NCBI GenBank assembly: GCA_022843265.1
Contig: JALHNZ010000011.1
Span: forward strand, 1-64,000
Direction: 5' to 3'
DNA from: Gemmatimonadaceae bacterium
Lineage (GTDB): Bacteria; Gemmatimonadota; Gemmatimonadetes; Gemmatimonadales; Gemmatimonadaceae
DNA: 64,000 nucleotides
The notes below the pieces were generated by a model that saw only the letters and a list, made by a program, of their open reading frames with translations, had not been told where the DNA came from and did no database searches. This document shows positions 18,062-26,639 of the stretch, one piece after another. Both the position numbers and the translations under genes were made by a program. Position 1 is the stretch's first letter. Every line of letters begins with the position of its first letter.

Positions 18062-19330
18062 TCAGGCTTCCTTCTTCTGGCGCTTGGGCGCGATCTCCAG
18101 CAGCGGCGGTCCGCCTCGGGTGACCGATGCCTCAGTGACTTTCACTTCGACAATGTCATCACGACTGGGCAAGTCGAACATTGTTTCGAGCAACGTTTCT
18201 TCAAGAATCGCGCGCAGTCCTCGCGCACCGGTACCGCGACGCAGCGCCTTTTCGGCAATCGCACGCAGCGCTGACTCTTCGAACGTGATCTTCACGTCTT
18301 CAAGGTCGAACAACCGCTGGTACTGACGGACCAACGCGTTCTTCGGCTCCTTGAGAATCTGCACCAACGCCGTTTCGTCGAGCGCATCGAGCGGCACACA
18401 CACCGGCATGCGGCCCACAAGCTCGGGAATGATGCCGTAGCGGAGCAAATCTTCTGGCTCCACTTCGGAGAACGGCGACTTGGCGGTTTCATTGACCACG
18501 CCTTCGAGCGGTTCGAGCTCCGTCTTCTCCGGCCCACCAAACCCGATCTGTCTCCGACCAACGCGCGCTTCGATGATCTTTTCGAGACCATCAAAGGCAC
18601 CGCCGCAAATGAACAGAATGTCTTTGGTGTTGATCTGAATGTATTCCTGCTGCGGGTGCTTGCGACCACCCTGCGGCGGCACCGATGCGACCGTGCCCTC
18701 GAGGATTTTCAGCAGCGCCTGCTGCACACCTTCGCCAGACACATCGCGCGTGATGCTCGGGTTCTCTGACTTGCGCGCGATCTTGTCGATTTCGTCGATG
18801 TACACGATGCCGCGTTCGCATTCGGCAACATTGAAGTCACCGGCCTGCAACAAACGCACAAGGATGTTTTCGACATCCTCGCCAACGTAACCCGCTTCGG
18901 TGAGCGTGGTGGCATCGGCAATCGTAAACGGTACATCGAGAATGCGAGCGAGCGTCTGCGCTAGCAGCGTCTTACCCACACCCGTCGGGCCGATCAGCAG
19001 GATGTTCGACTTGTCGAGTTCGACATCGTCTTCGCGCGCATTGGCCGCCGCGTTGATGCGCTTGTAATGGTTATACACCGCCACCGAGAGCGCCTTCTTG
19101 GCCCGTTCCTGACCGATCACGTACTGATCCAGCGTCGCCTTGATTTCTCGCGGCGACGGGACCTGCGTGATCGCTTCAGTGACCTCACGCTCTTCATCCT
19201 CCGCCAGAATCTCATTGCAGAGCGCGATGCACTCATTGCAAATGTAGACTGACGGTCCGGAAATGAACTTCCGGACGGCGTCCTTGGACTTTCCGCAGAA
19301 TGAGCAGCGCAGATGCTTGTCTTGGGACAT
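18062..19330 (-). CDS. clpX: ATP-dependent Clp protease ATP-binding subunit ClpX
   Basis: 422 aa. The N-terminal C4 zinc-binding domain ([26 protein letters not shown]) marks ClpX. The AAA+ core has Walker A GPTGVGKT and Walker B in [12 protein letters not shown], with pore loop GYVGEDVE. The IGF-type loop that docks with ClpP is represented by [11 protein letters not shown]. It unfolds substrates for ClpP. clpP is not adjacent as usual: 1.1 kb with two palindromic repeats and another gene intervene, so clpX probably has its own promoter. Confidence 0.97.
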   Translation of the reverse strand: MSQDKHLRCSFCGKSKDAVRKFISGPSVYICNECIALCNEILAEDEEREVTEAITQVPSPREIKATLDQYVIGQERAKKALSVAVYNHYKRINAAANAREDDVELDKSNILLIGPTGVGKTLLAQTLARILDVPFTIADATTLTEAGYVGEDVENILVRLLQAGDFNVAECERGIVYIDEIDKIARKSENPSITRDVSGEGVQQALLKILEGTVASVPPQGGRKHPQQEYIQINTKDILFICGGAFDGLEKIIEARVGRRQIGFGGPEKTELEPLEGVVNETAKSPFSEVEPEDLLRYGIIPELVGRMPVCVPLDALDETALVQILKEPKNALVRQYQRLFDLEDVKITFEESALRAIAEKALRRGTGARGLRAILEETLLETMFDLPSRDDIVEVKVTEASVTRGGPPLLEIAPKRQKKEA

Positions 19331-19480
19331 GTCGGCGAGCAGGGGGACGGGAAACGGGGAAGACCCCGCATAGCTGTATGAACTAACCCGAAGTCGGCCG
19401 AAGGGTCAAGCTGACGGGCGGTTCTGGGGCCATTCGGTGAAAGTCTCGGCGGGTGGGGGTAGAATCTGGAGGGCAGGAGA
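19331..19480. other. clpX upstream region
   Basis: No coding frame is supported. On the minus strand a TTGACC (about 19403-19408) lies about 18 bases before TAGTTC, a weak candidate promoter for clpX. The neighbouring palindromic repeat begins at 19481. Confidence 0.35.
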
Positions 19481-19714
19481 GCAGTTCCTGATTCGGTCTT
19501 TCGGCCCCTCTGCCGGAGCTTATGGCCATTCGGCCTTTTGGCCTCGCCGTTTCGAAAGGTTGCACAGAGATCCGATGCCGGTCGGTTTCCCTTCAATTCG
19601 GATGGTGAACAGCCCAGAGTTGGTGCTCCGTGCGGCCTTTCGAAAATGGGAGGCCGAATGGCCAAATGGCCGTGAGCTCCCGCTACTGGGCCGAAAGACC
19701 GAATCAGGAACTGC
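19481..19714. repeat. Long palindromic repeat, copy 1
   Basis: Two arms of about 88 bases (19481-19569 and 19626-19714) are near-perfect reverse complements around a 56-base loop. The outermost 27 bases match exactly, beginning GCAGTTCCTGATTCGG. Inner landmarks are GGCCATTCGGCC and TTTCGAAAGG. As RNA either strand would fold into one long hairpin. The loop is homologous to the reverse complement of the loop of copy 2, so the two copies are inverted relative to each other. Confidence 0.9.
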
Positions 19715-19786
19715 AGCTGCGTGGGTTAGATGCGGGTGCGAGGGAAATGATGAAGGACAGATGGAAAACCGGTACGATTCTGACGG

Positions 19787-20170
19787 ATGCGAGACTTCCG
19801 ACGGCTGTATGTGTGGCAGCAGGCGCACGCGCTCACTCTGGCGGTGTATGCGGCGTCCTCGGCCGTTCCGAGGACTGGCTACCCTGGCCTCGTCACGCAG
19901 CTCCGCCGAGCCGCTGCAGCGATCCCCACGAACATCGCCGAGGGCTGTGGGCACAGCTCCAGAAGGGAGTTCGCCCGATTTCTGCAGGTGGCGGTGGCGT
20001 CAAGCGTGGAGACGGAGTACCACCTGCAACTCTGCCATGATCTGGGCGTCATAGAAGTCGCCGCAGCTTCCAGTCTCATCGCCGACACCAACCGGGTCCG
20101 CCGTCAGATCGCCTCCCTCCTCGCCAAAGTCCGCGACGAGCTCCCCGACTCACCCACACGTGCAGTCTGA
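19787..20170 (+). CDS. Four-helix-bundle protein (23S rRNA intervening-sequence protein family)
   Basis: 127 aa. FRRLYVWQQAHALTLAVY, QLRRAAAAIPTNIAEGCG and EFARFLQVAVASSVETEYHLQL match the TIGR02436-type four-helix bundle. That family is known from intervening sequences in 23S rRNA genes and is related to the Avd accessory protein of diversity-generating retroelements. It probably binds RNA or DNA; no enzymatic motif is visible. It sits alone between two inverted copies of a long palindrome, and its stop codon (20168-20170) lies in the first bases of copy 2. This suggests that gene and repeats travel together. Confidence 0.88.
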   Translation: MRDFRRLYVWQQAHALTLAVYAASSAVPRTGYPGLVTQLRRAAAAIPTNIAEGCGHSSRREFARFLQVAVASSVETEYHLQLCHDLGVIEVAAASSLIADTNRVRRQIASLLAKVRDELPDSPTRAV

Positions 20171-20387
20171 TTCGGTCATTCGGCCGAGTAGCCGGAGCCC
20201 AAGGCCATTTGGCCTTTCGGCCTCCCCGTTTCGAAAGGTTGCACTGAGCACCAACGCTGGGCTGTTCACAACGGGAATCGAACGAAACCGCCCGGCATCT
20301 GTGCTCTGTGCAGCCTTCCGAAAATGCGAGGCCGAAAGGCCAAATGGCCCTGGGCTCCCTCCAGAACGGCCAAATGACCGAATCAGA
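20166..20387. repeat. Long palindromic repeat, copy 2 (inverted relative to copy 1)
   Basis: Arms 20166-20251 and 20301-20387 are near-perfect reverse complements with a 49-base loop. The ends read TCTGATTCGGTC and GACCGAATCAGA; inside are GGCCATTTGGCCTTTCGG and TTTCGAAAGG. The loop segments CTGGGCTGTTCAC and CCGGCATC recur in reverse complement in copy 1. The left end supplies the stop codon of the four-helix-bundle gene, and the right end abuts the clpP terminator. Confidence 0.9.
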
Positions 20388-20421
20388 AAACAAAACGGCG
20401 GACGCCTCAGCGCCCGCCGTT
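20385..20421 (-). terminator. Rho-independent terminator of clpP
   Basis: Read on the minus strand, a GC-rich hairpin (AACGGCGGGCGC / GCGTCCGCCGTT with one mismatch, 4-base loop) is followed by TTTGTTTTC. It lies 22 bases after the clpP stop codon and separates clpP transcription from the repeat cassette and clpX. Confidence 0.85.
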
Positions 20422-20442
20422 CCGAATCCCAAAACCAAACCT

Positions 20443-21069
20443 TTACTTGGCCTGCGCCGCCGCCGCTGCGACCAGCTCAGCATCTGTGGCGATCACATTA
20501 TCAATGAGCCCATACACCTTGGCCTCTTCCGCCGACAAGAACCGATCGCGGTCCGTATCCCGCTCAATCTGCTCCACCGGCCGGCCCGTGTGCTTGGCCA
20601 TCAACTCATTCATCTTCGCGCGCAAATACAGAATCTCGCGCGCCTGAATCTCAATATCCGACGCCGAGCCACCGCCGCCGTTCTGTGACGGCTGGTGAAT
20701 CATGACTCGCGCGTGAGGTAGGGCCGCGCGCTTGCCGGGCTCGCCGGCGCAGAGCAGGAATGCTCCCATGCTGGCGGCCATTCCCATGCACGTGGTGTGC
20801 ACGGGCGACTTGATGAACTGCATCGTGTCATAAATCGCCATGCCGGCCGAAACGCTGCCGCCGGGCGAGTTGATGTACAGGTTGATGGGCTTGTCCGGGT
20901 TGTCGGCGTACAGGAACAGCAACTGCGCAATGATCACATTCGCCACATCGTCATTCACGGGCGTACCGAGAAAGACAATGCGATCCATGAGCAATCGCGA
21001 GAAGATGTCGTACGACCGCTCACCGCGGGACGAGCGTTCAATGATGTACGGCGTGTAAATCGTGGGCAT
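20443..21069 (-). CDS. clpP: ATP-dependent Clp protease proteolytic subunit
   Basis: 208 aa, the normal size. It forms the tetradecameric serine protease chamber used with ClpX. The catalytic Ser is in [13 protein letters not shown] (near residue 98), His in RVMIHQPSQ (near 123), and the Asp of the triad in [36 protein letters not shown] is the usual N-terminus. It lies 25 bases after tig and is followed by a terminator. Confidence 0.97.
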   Translation of the reverse strand: MPTIYTPYIIERSSRGERSYDIFSRLLMDRIVFLGTPVNDDVANVIIAQLLFLYADNPDKPINLYINSPGGSVSAGMAIYDTMQFIKSPVHTTCMGMAASMGAFLLCAGEPGKRAALPHARVMIHQPSQNGGGGSASDIEIQAREILYLRAKMNELMAKHTGRPVEQIERDTDRDRFLSAEEAKVYGLIDNVIATDAELVAAAAAQAK

Positions 21070-21094
21070 GGTTTGCTCTTGAGACGGGTGCGGG

Positions 21095-22339
21095 TTAGCC
21101 CGCAGTCACGGTATTGCGTTCGAGGAGCCAGGTGAACACACGTTCTTCGGTCAGCTCGCGTTCGATTTCCGGGAGCCGCCCACCCTTCTGGAGCTGCGCG
21201 TACACCTGGCCAGGATCCACGTTCCGGGCCTTTGCGAGCTCTTCGATCTTTGCATCAATATCCGATTCCGACGCCTTCAGTGACTCACGTTCAGCCAGCG
21301 TATCAATGATGACGTCGCGCTGTACCTGACGCGCGGCCATCGGGCGGAACTCCTCAGCAAAACGGCCGAGTTCTTCTTCCGGGATCTGATACATACGGCC
21401 GTACCCTTCAATCAACTGACGAACCCACGCGTCGGGCACATCGAACGGATTCGCGTCGATGACCTGCTCAATCAACTTCGCACGCACTTCGGCGTCGGCT
21501 TCCCGCTTGAAGTGTGCGCTCATGTCCACGCGCACACCGTCGGTCAGCGCGGATACCGAGTCGAAGTCACCAACTTCCCGCGCGAATGCATCGTCGAGCT
21601 CGGGCAGCAGCTTGCGCTTCACATCCGTCAACGTCACGCGCGTCATTTTTGACACGCCCTGCTGCGTTTCGTCCGGGAAGTCATCGGGCCACTTCACCGG
21701 ACGCTCGACCGTTTCACCGGGCGCCGCTTCCATGATCAGTTCTTCGATGCCTGGGATCGCCTGACCGCCGCCGAGCGTAATGCGGTACTCGCGGCTTTCC
21801 GGCATCGTGCCGTCAGCATCAGCCGTGGAGAGCTGCACCGTGACCATGTCGCCCGGCAACGCTTTTTCGCTGACCGGCGTCCACGTGGCTTTCTGTTCAC
21901 GCAGACGGTCGATCTGTTCGGTGACCGCGTCTTCGGTGACTGCCGGTTCCGTGCGCGTGACGGTGAAGCCTTCGACTTGACTGAGCACCACGTCCGGACG
22001 CACTTCAAAGTGCAGTTCAAACGTGAGATCCGTGCCCGGCTCAAACTTGAGATCATGCACGTGCGGCTGTGCGGCAAGCTTGAGCGTTTCGTCGGAAATA
22101 ACCTGCTTGAACGCGTCGTTGACGATCGTTTCGATCGCTTCCTGACGGATCGCTTCGGCGAACTTTTTGCGAACGACGGCCGCGGGCGCCTTGCCCTGAC
22201 GGAAGCCCGGCATGCGGACTTTGGTGGCGTACTTCTTGGCAGCCTTGTCTTCGGCGGCCGACACGGCATCAGCGGGAACCGCAACCTGCAAGCGGCGCTG
22301 GACTCCCGTGGATTCAGTCGGCGTGATGGTGATAGTCAT
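21095..22339 (-). CDS. tig: Trigger factor
   Basis: 414 aa. A ribosome-associated chaperone at the nascent-chain exit. The ribosome-binding loop [11 protein letters not shown] (about residues 43-53) is intact. A middle FKBP-type peptidyl-prolyl isomerase domain ([13 protein letters not shown]...[18 protein letters not shown]) and a C-terminal helical domain ([28 protein letters not shown]) complete the protein. The crtI stop is only 43 bases upstream, so expression may partly come from the carotenoid message. Confidence 0.96.
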   Translation of the reverse strand: MTITITPTESTGVQRRLQVAVPADAVSAAEDKAAKKYATKVRMPGFRQGKAPAAVVRKKFAEAIRQEAIETIVNDAFKQVISDETLKLAAQPHVHDLKFEPGTDLTFELHFEVRPDVVLSQVEGFTVTRTEPAVTEDAVTEQIDRLREQKATWTPVSEKALPGDMVTVQLSTADADGTMPESREYRITLGGGQAIPGIEELIMEAAPGETVERPVKWPDDFPDETQQGVSKMTRVTLTDVKRKLLPELDDAFAREVGDFDSVSALTDGVRVDMSAHFKREADAEVRAKLIEQVIDANPFDVPDAWVRQLIEGYGRMYQIPEEELGRFAEEFRPMAARQVQRDVIIDTLAERESLKASESDIDAKIEELAKARNVDPGQVYAQLQKGGRLPEIERELTEERVFTWLLERNTVTAG

Positions 22340-22382
22340 GAGTCGGAAATGGACGCAGGGAAGGGTGAATCCTTAAAGATAG

Positions 22383-23909
22383 TCAGGGCGCCCGTGCGGC
22401 CACAGGCTCCGGACGAACCACCCGACGCCCGTTCTGTCCCGGCGCCGCCCCAATGGTGTCGGCCACGATCTTGCCCGAGCTGATGACGCCAGGCAAGCCG
22501 GCACCCGGATGAGTACCCGCACCGGCGAAATAAAGATTCGGGATGTCCCGATCCTTGTTGTGCGGGCGCCAGTACGCCGATTGAAAAAGCGTCGGCTGGA
22601 CAGAAAATGCACTGCCAAGATAACTGTTGAGGTTATCCCGGAAATAGCGCGGATCCACACGACTCTCCGACACTACATGCTGTCGCAGGTTGGGCAGGTA
22701 GCGTTCTTCCAGATACTCCATGATGCGGTCGCGATATCGATCGCCCACTTTCTCCCAGTCGATGTCGCCGCCAAGATGCGGTACCGGCGACAACACGTAC
22801 CAGCAGTCGTGCCCCGGCGGCGCCAGCGACGGATCCGTGGCACTCGGACGGTGCAGGTACAACGAAAAATCGTCAGCCAGCAGTTTGCGTTCGAAAATAT
22901 CCTCGAGCAGCTGCTTGTAACGCGGCCCCATGATGATTTCGTGGTGCGCCACGTTCTCGTACTTGCGATTCGTACCGAAGTAGATCACGAACAATGACAT
23001 GGAGTAGTCGTAGCTCTCCAATTTCTTGTTCGTCATGCGCGGACGCGCCCACGCCGGCACCAACTGACGATACGTTTGCGCTACATCACCGTTCGAGACC
23101 ACGGCGTCGGCGGTAAGTATTTCGCCGCCCGCGAGTGTGAGACCGGTCGTGCGCTTGGTGTTGCGATCAACGTTGATTGCCGTGACTTCACTGTCATACC
23201 GAATGGTGCCGCCAATGTCGTTGAACAGCCGCACCAATGCCTTGACGAGCGCGCCTGTGCCGCCCATGGCGAACCACACACCCCACTCGCGCTCGAGCGT
23301 GTGAATGAGCGCGTAAATCGAGGACGACGAAAACGGATTACCACCCACCAGCAGTGGGTGAAAGCTGAACACCTGACGCAGGCGATCGTCTTTCACAAAC
23401 TGTGATGCGTATGCCGCCACGCTACGGTCGGCGCGCAGTCGCACCAGATCCGGTAGCACCTTCAGCATCGACGTATACGTTGGAAAGGGCTTGTCGATCA
23501 GCGCCATGCCGGTACGAAAAATATCCTTCGTGCGCGTCACGAACTTTTCGTAACCGTCGACGTCGTCCGGATTGAATCGACGAACTTCGCTGCGGAGATG
23601 TTCGGGATTGCCGTTGTAATGAAACACACTGCCGTCTTCAAACCGGATGTTGTAAAACGGATCGAGCAGTTTCAGCTCGATGTAGTCTTCCGTCTTCACA
23701 CCACACAGTTCGAACAGATCGTGCAGCAGCCACGGCGCGGTAATAATCGTAGGCCCTGCGTCGAACGTATAACCATCGCGTTCAAACACGTACGCGCGAC
23801 CACCGGGTTTGTCGAGTTTTTCGACGATGGTGACGTCATGTCCCTGGGCCTGCAATCGAATCGCGGCCGCCAGGCCGCCAAAGCCACTGCCTATGACGAG
23901 GATGCGCAT
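22383..23909 (-). CDS. crtI: Phytoene desaturase (CrtI family)
   Basis: 508 aa. An FAD-dependent carotenoid desaturase: MRILVIGSGFGGLAAAIRL is the dinucleotide fold (GxGxxG at residues 7-12) and EKLDKPGGRAYVFERDGYTFDAGPTIIT is the CrtI signature. The C-terminal YFAGAGTHPGAGLPGVISSGK closes the FAD site. It introduces double bases of conjugation into phytoene (to lycopene or a shorter product). ATG 23909 is preferred over a TTG at 23918. It is the last gene of the crtB-cruF-small protein-crtI run. The number of desaturation steps cannot be read from sequence. Confidence 0.94.
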   Translation of the reverse strand: MRILVIGSGFGGLAAAIRLQAQGHDVTIVEKLDKPGGRAYVFERDGYTFDAGPTIITAPWLLHDLFELCGVKTEDYIELKLLDPFYNIRFEDGSVFHYNGNPEHLRSEVRRFNPDDVDGYEKFVTRTKDIFRTGMALIDKPFPTYTSMLKVLPDLVRLRADRSVAAYASQFVKDDRLRQVFSFHPLLVGGNPFSSSSIYALIHTLEREWGVWFAMGGTGALVKALVRLFNDIGGTIRYDSEVTAINVDRNTKRTTGLTLAGGEILTADAVVSNGDVAQTYRQLVPAWARPRMTNKKLESYDYSMSLFVIYFGTNRKYENVAHHEIIMGPRYKQLLEDIFERKLLADDFSLYLHRPSATDPSLAPPGHDCWYVLSPVPHLGGDIDWEKVGDRYRDRIMEYLEERYLPNLRQHVVSESRVDPRYFRDNLNSYLGSAFSVQPTLFQSAYWRPHNKDRDIPNLYFAGAGTHPGAGLPGVISSGKIVADTIGAAPGQNGRRVVRPEPVAARAP

Positions 23910-23937
23910 GTCTCGCAAATGCTGAGGACACCACAGG

Positions 23938-24216
23938 CTACCGGCGAGAAATCAACGCCAGGTGCCAGATGTGGAAAACGAGCGCCGACGTCAGCGCGAT
24001 GATAAACACTACTGACGGGTCCGTCAGTGCCCGGACCGCATACAGCGCGATCACGAACGAAAGACCCGCGCCAAGGAACGTGCAGACCGTCCACGGTCTG
24101 GGGCCTCGCCCTGTGCGTGAATGATACGCAATCAGGACGGCTGCTTCGCAGAGAATCGCCACCATCAGCAGCTGCAAGAAGCGCGGTGACTCAAGAAATG
24201 CGAACAGGCTGCTCAT
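23938..24216 (-). CDS. Small three-helix membrane protein in the carotenoid cluster
   Basis: 92 aa with three predicted hydrophobic segments (about residues 11-30, 42-62, 67-88) and short polar loops (YHSRTGRGPRPW). I do not recognise the family. Its place between cruF (60 bases) and crtI (28 bases) on the same strand suggests a role in carotenoid synthesis, transport or membrane placement, but this is inference from position. Confidence 0.7.
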   Translation of the reverse strand: MSSLFAFLESPRFLQLLMVAILCEAAVLIAYHSRTGRGPRPWTVCTFLGAGLSFVIALYAVRALTDPSVVFIIALTSALVFHIWHLALISRR

Positions 24217-24276
24217 GCAGTGCTCAGGTGCGCATGCAGGGTCGCGCAGGCGAGCGCTTCGGAGCTCGCCCGCGTG

Positions 24277-25251
24277 TTAGTCGCCGGCCATGGCAACATC
24301 GCGCACACCAGCGCCGCCGCGCGACGAGCGAGCGTCGGATGCGACCGGCGAGCCTGCACGCAAGGCAAGCCCCAGAGGCAAAGCCATCGCGATGAAACCA
24401 AGTACACCGGCCCACGGCATATCCTGCCGCAAACAGATCGCGATTGGCAGCAACCCATTCACGCCGTACAACACCAGTGGGAACTTGCTCGGTGCGACAT
24501 TGCGCGCCCACACACTCGGCGGCACAATCGCCAACATCAGTCGCGCAACAATGACGCCTGTCAGCAGCCAACCCAGCCAGTTTGTCAACGGCATGCCGTA
24601 GAACATTTCGCGGCCAATGAACTGCGAAAACGCTGACGCACTGCTCAGGTCCGGAATGTCCCAGATCCAGTGCTGCGTCTTCACCATGGCGGGATCCATC
24701 GAGACGTCCCACGCCGTGAGGACGAGACCGGCCATCAGCGCCCAGTACCAACGAGACGTGCTGTCGTCCTTCGCCTTCAACAGTCGACCGCAAATCGCGA
24801 GCGACGCGTACAGCATGAAGAACCAGCTCGTCGGAATGTTAAACGGCACCAGATCAAGAATCTTGTAGCCGAGCAATGAGGTGTAGCCGTACACACCAAA
24901 CGGCAGGCCGGTGTATGTGCCGAGCAGTTCAGACGCGAGCGACACCACAAAACTGACGGCGAAAATCGTGAGTCCGCGGCGCGTACCCAGCTTGCCCATG
25001 GCGTGCAGAATACCTGCCAGCGCACCGGCGACCACGGTAGTCTGGCCGCCCCACGCGTAGCCGATTGCGTACACCTTCATGTTGGTTGGCGTATTCAGCC
25101 ATGCCGGTAGCGGCGGCGACAGGAACGTGGCAAACGCGAACGCCGAAAACGCGCTCATCACGGCGTGGATGCCCAGAAAAATGAGCGCCACGCGCAGCAA
25201 GCCCGCAGACTGATCCTGCTCAGCAGATGTAGTCGAAGACAACACAGTCAT
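24277..25251 (-). CDS. cruF: CruF-family carotenoid 1,2-hydratase
   Basis: 324 aa, polytopic membrane protein (about seven to eight helices). The CruF/bisanhydrobacterioruberin hydratase family segments are clear: GTYTGLPFGVYGYTSLLG, FNIPTSWFFMLY, GLVLTAWDVSMDPAM and HWIWDIP. The family adds water across the C1,2 ends of acyclic carotenoids, giving 1-hydroxy (then 2-glycosylated) products. In Gemmatimonas the known pigment is a 2-glycosylated oscillol, which fits; the glycosyltransferase (CruG) is not in this window. ATG 25251 is preferred over a TTG 6 bases upstream. Confidence 0.88.
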   Translation of the reverse strand: MTVLSSTTSAEQDQSAGLLRVALIFLGIHAVMSAFSAFAFATFLSPPLPAWLNTPTNMKVYAIGYAWGGQTTVVAGALAGILHAMGKLGTRRGLTIFAVSFVVSLASELLGTYTGLPFGVYGYTSLLGYKILDLVPFNIPTSWFFMLYASLAICGRLLKAKDDSTSRWYWALMAGLVLTAWDVSMDPAMVKTQHWIWDIPDLSSASAFSQFIGREMFYGMPLTNWLGWLLTGVIVARLMLAIVPPSVWARNVAPSKFPLVLYGVNGLLPIAICLRQDMPWAGVLGFIAMALPLGLALRAGSPVASDARSSRGGAGVRDVAMAGD

Positions 25252-25275
25252 GGTCAATCAGAGAGGTCGGTGCGC

Positions 25276-26373
25276 TCAGGCGAGCCGCACGTGATCCTTT
25301 GACACAGTTGCCGCAGGCCGCTCCCAGTTCAACACGGGGCCTTCACCAACTGTCGCCGTATCGAGCGGCGCAGCGCGAAAGCGCCACGCGTCCCAGAGAA
25401 CATTCATACGCGCAACACGCCCAAGACGTGCCCGCGACGTGATTGTATCGTAGCCTTGTGCTTCGATGGCGCCAAGGATGCCAGCGTATCCGGTGGCGCA
25501 GGCGCGGGCGCAGCGGTGTGCGTCATGCGAGAGCAGCGCGATCCCGGGCATTGCCGCCTCGTACAGAGCGCGGGCGCGCCCCACTTCAAAGGCCATCATG
25601 GGACGCCAACGTTCGTCGCGCGAAAGGGCCGGGTTGTTGAGCACGTCCCGCCGTGAGAGGCCAAACATCGCCAGGTCTTCTTCGGGCAGGTAGCACCGAC
25701 CGCGGTGCACGTCTTCCCCAATGTCCCGCAGAATGTTCGTGAGCTGCATCGCCACGCCGAGTGTGCGGGCATACCGAATGGCCCGCAACCGAACCTCCGG
25801 ACCCCCCGGCACGCCGAACACGTGTGTGCACATTTCTCCGACGGAGCTGGCGACGCCTTCGCAGTACAGCTCGAGGTCGCGCCACGTCTCGTACTGCGAA
25901 GGGCGCAGATCACGCGCCACGCCGGTCAGCAGTTCGTAGAGTGGCTCGGGGGGCACCTCGTATTCCCGCGCCACCCAGGCAATCTCGCGGAACACGGCGC
26001 TGCTGGGTCGCCCGTGCAGCGCCGCTGCCAGCTGGCGCTCGTATTCCGACAGCTGCGCCTCGAGTTGGTGCTCAGTACCCGGCTTCGCACGATCGACCAG
26101 ATCATCCGCCACGCGACAGAAGGCGTACAGCGCATACGCCGCACGACGCTTCTCGGCGGGCAGCAGGTAGCTGGCCAGCGTGAAGGTCCGCGCGTGCGTC
26201 TTCACAATCACCGAACACTCGGCGGCGTCACTGCCGGTCGACGTCACGGCACGGTCAGGCTCAGGCGCCGAGGAACCCACGACCGCTACGTCGGCGCGTC
26301 CCAATACCGAGGACTGGCTCAGGCTCACTTCACGGTCGGTCATGCGTTGTGCCACACCGGCGTGAGGAGACAT
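25276..26373 (-). CDS. crtB: Phytoene synthase
   Basis: About 365 aa. It condenses two geranylgeranyl-PP to phytoene, the first committed carotenoid step. The two Asp-rich motifs are CRVADDLVD and NILRDIGEDVHRGRCYLP. SYLLPAEKRRAAYALYAFCR is the family opening. The N-terminus is unclear: conserved sequence starts at about residue 55, and ATG 26373, ATG 26343 and ATG 26418 are all possible without a clear ribosome site. It is first in the carotenoid run, 24 bases before cruF. Confidence 0.92.
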   Translation of the reverse strand: MSPHAGVAQRMTDREVSLSQSSVLGRADVAVVGSSAPEPDRAVTSTGSDAAECSVIVKTHARTFTLASYLLPAEKRRAAYALYAFCRVADDLVDRAKPGTEHQLEAQLSEYERQLAAALHGRPSSAVFREIAWVAREYEVPPEPLYELLTGVARDLRPSQYETWRDLELYCEGVASSVGEMCTHVFGVPGGPEVRLRAIRYARTLGVAMQLTNILRDIGEDVHRGRCYLPEEDLAMFGLSRRDVLNNPALSRDERWRPMMAFEVGRARALYEAAMPGIALLSHDAHRCARACATGYAGILGAIEAQGYDTITSRARLGRVARMNVLWDAWRFRAAPLDTATVGEGPVLNWERPAATVSKDHVRLA

Positions 26374-26639
26374 GCCATACGTAGAGAGTCCGGGATCGTG
26401 TGACGCCAAAGGGGGCATCCTGGTGAAAGACGATGCCCGAACTGACGCGCGGGTATCAACTGAGTGTGAACGCATTGTCAGGGAACCCGTTCCCAGTTGG
26501 CAGCGCGTTATGCAGCCGCCTCTACAGTGCGGCGTTGCGGAGCAACTGTCAACCACGATTGACACTTTGGGGACAGATTTATCACATCCGCGCGAACGAC
26601 CCCCTAGCACGGCCACGGGTGCCTTCTATACTCTGCACT
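26374..26639. promoter_or_regulatory. Divergent control region of crtB and the dehydrogenase gene
   Basis: TGTCAA-CCACGA-TTGACA (26548-26564... arms at the ends) places a consensus -35 hexamer on both strands back to back. For the plus gene TCACAT lies 17 bases further; a second -10, TATACT (26627-26632), sits 7 bases before the GTG start. GGGAAC-CC-GTTCCC (26481-26494) is a candidate operator. No gene is supported here. Confidence 0.45.

Noticed and set aside
19437-20054. 205-codon plus-strand frame over the palindrome
   Set aside because: Formed by reading through repeat copy 1 and out of frame across the four-helix-bundle gene.
26433-26639. Upstream extension of the Glu/Leu-type dehydrogenase
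   Set aside because: It covers the divergent promoter region and shows no family similarity; GTG 26640 matches the domain start.
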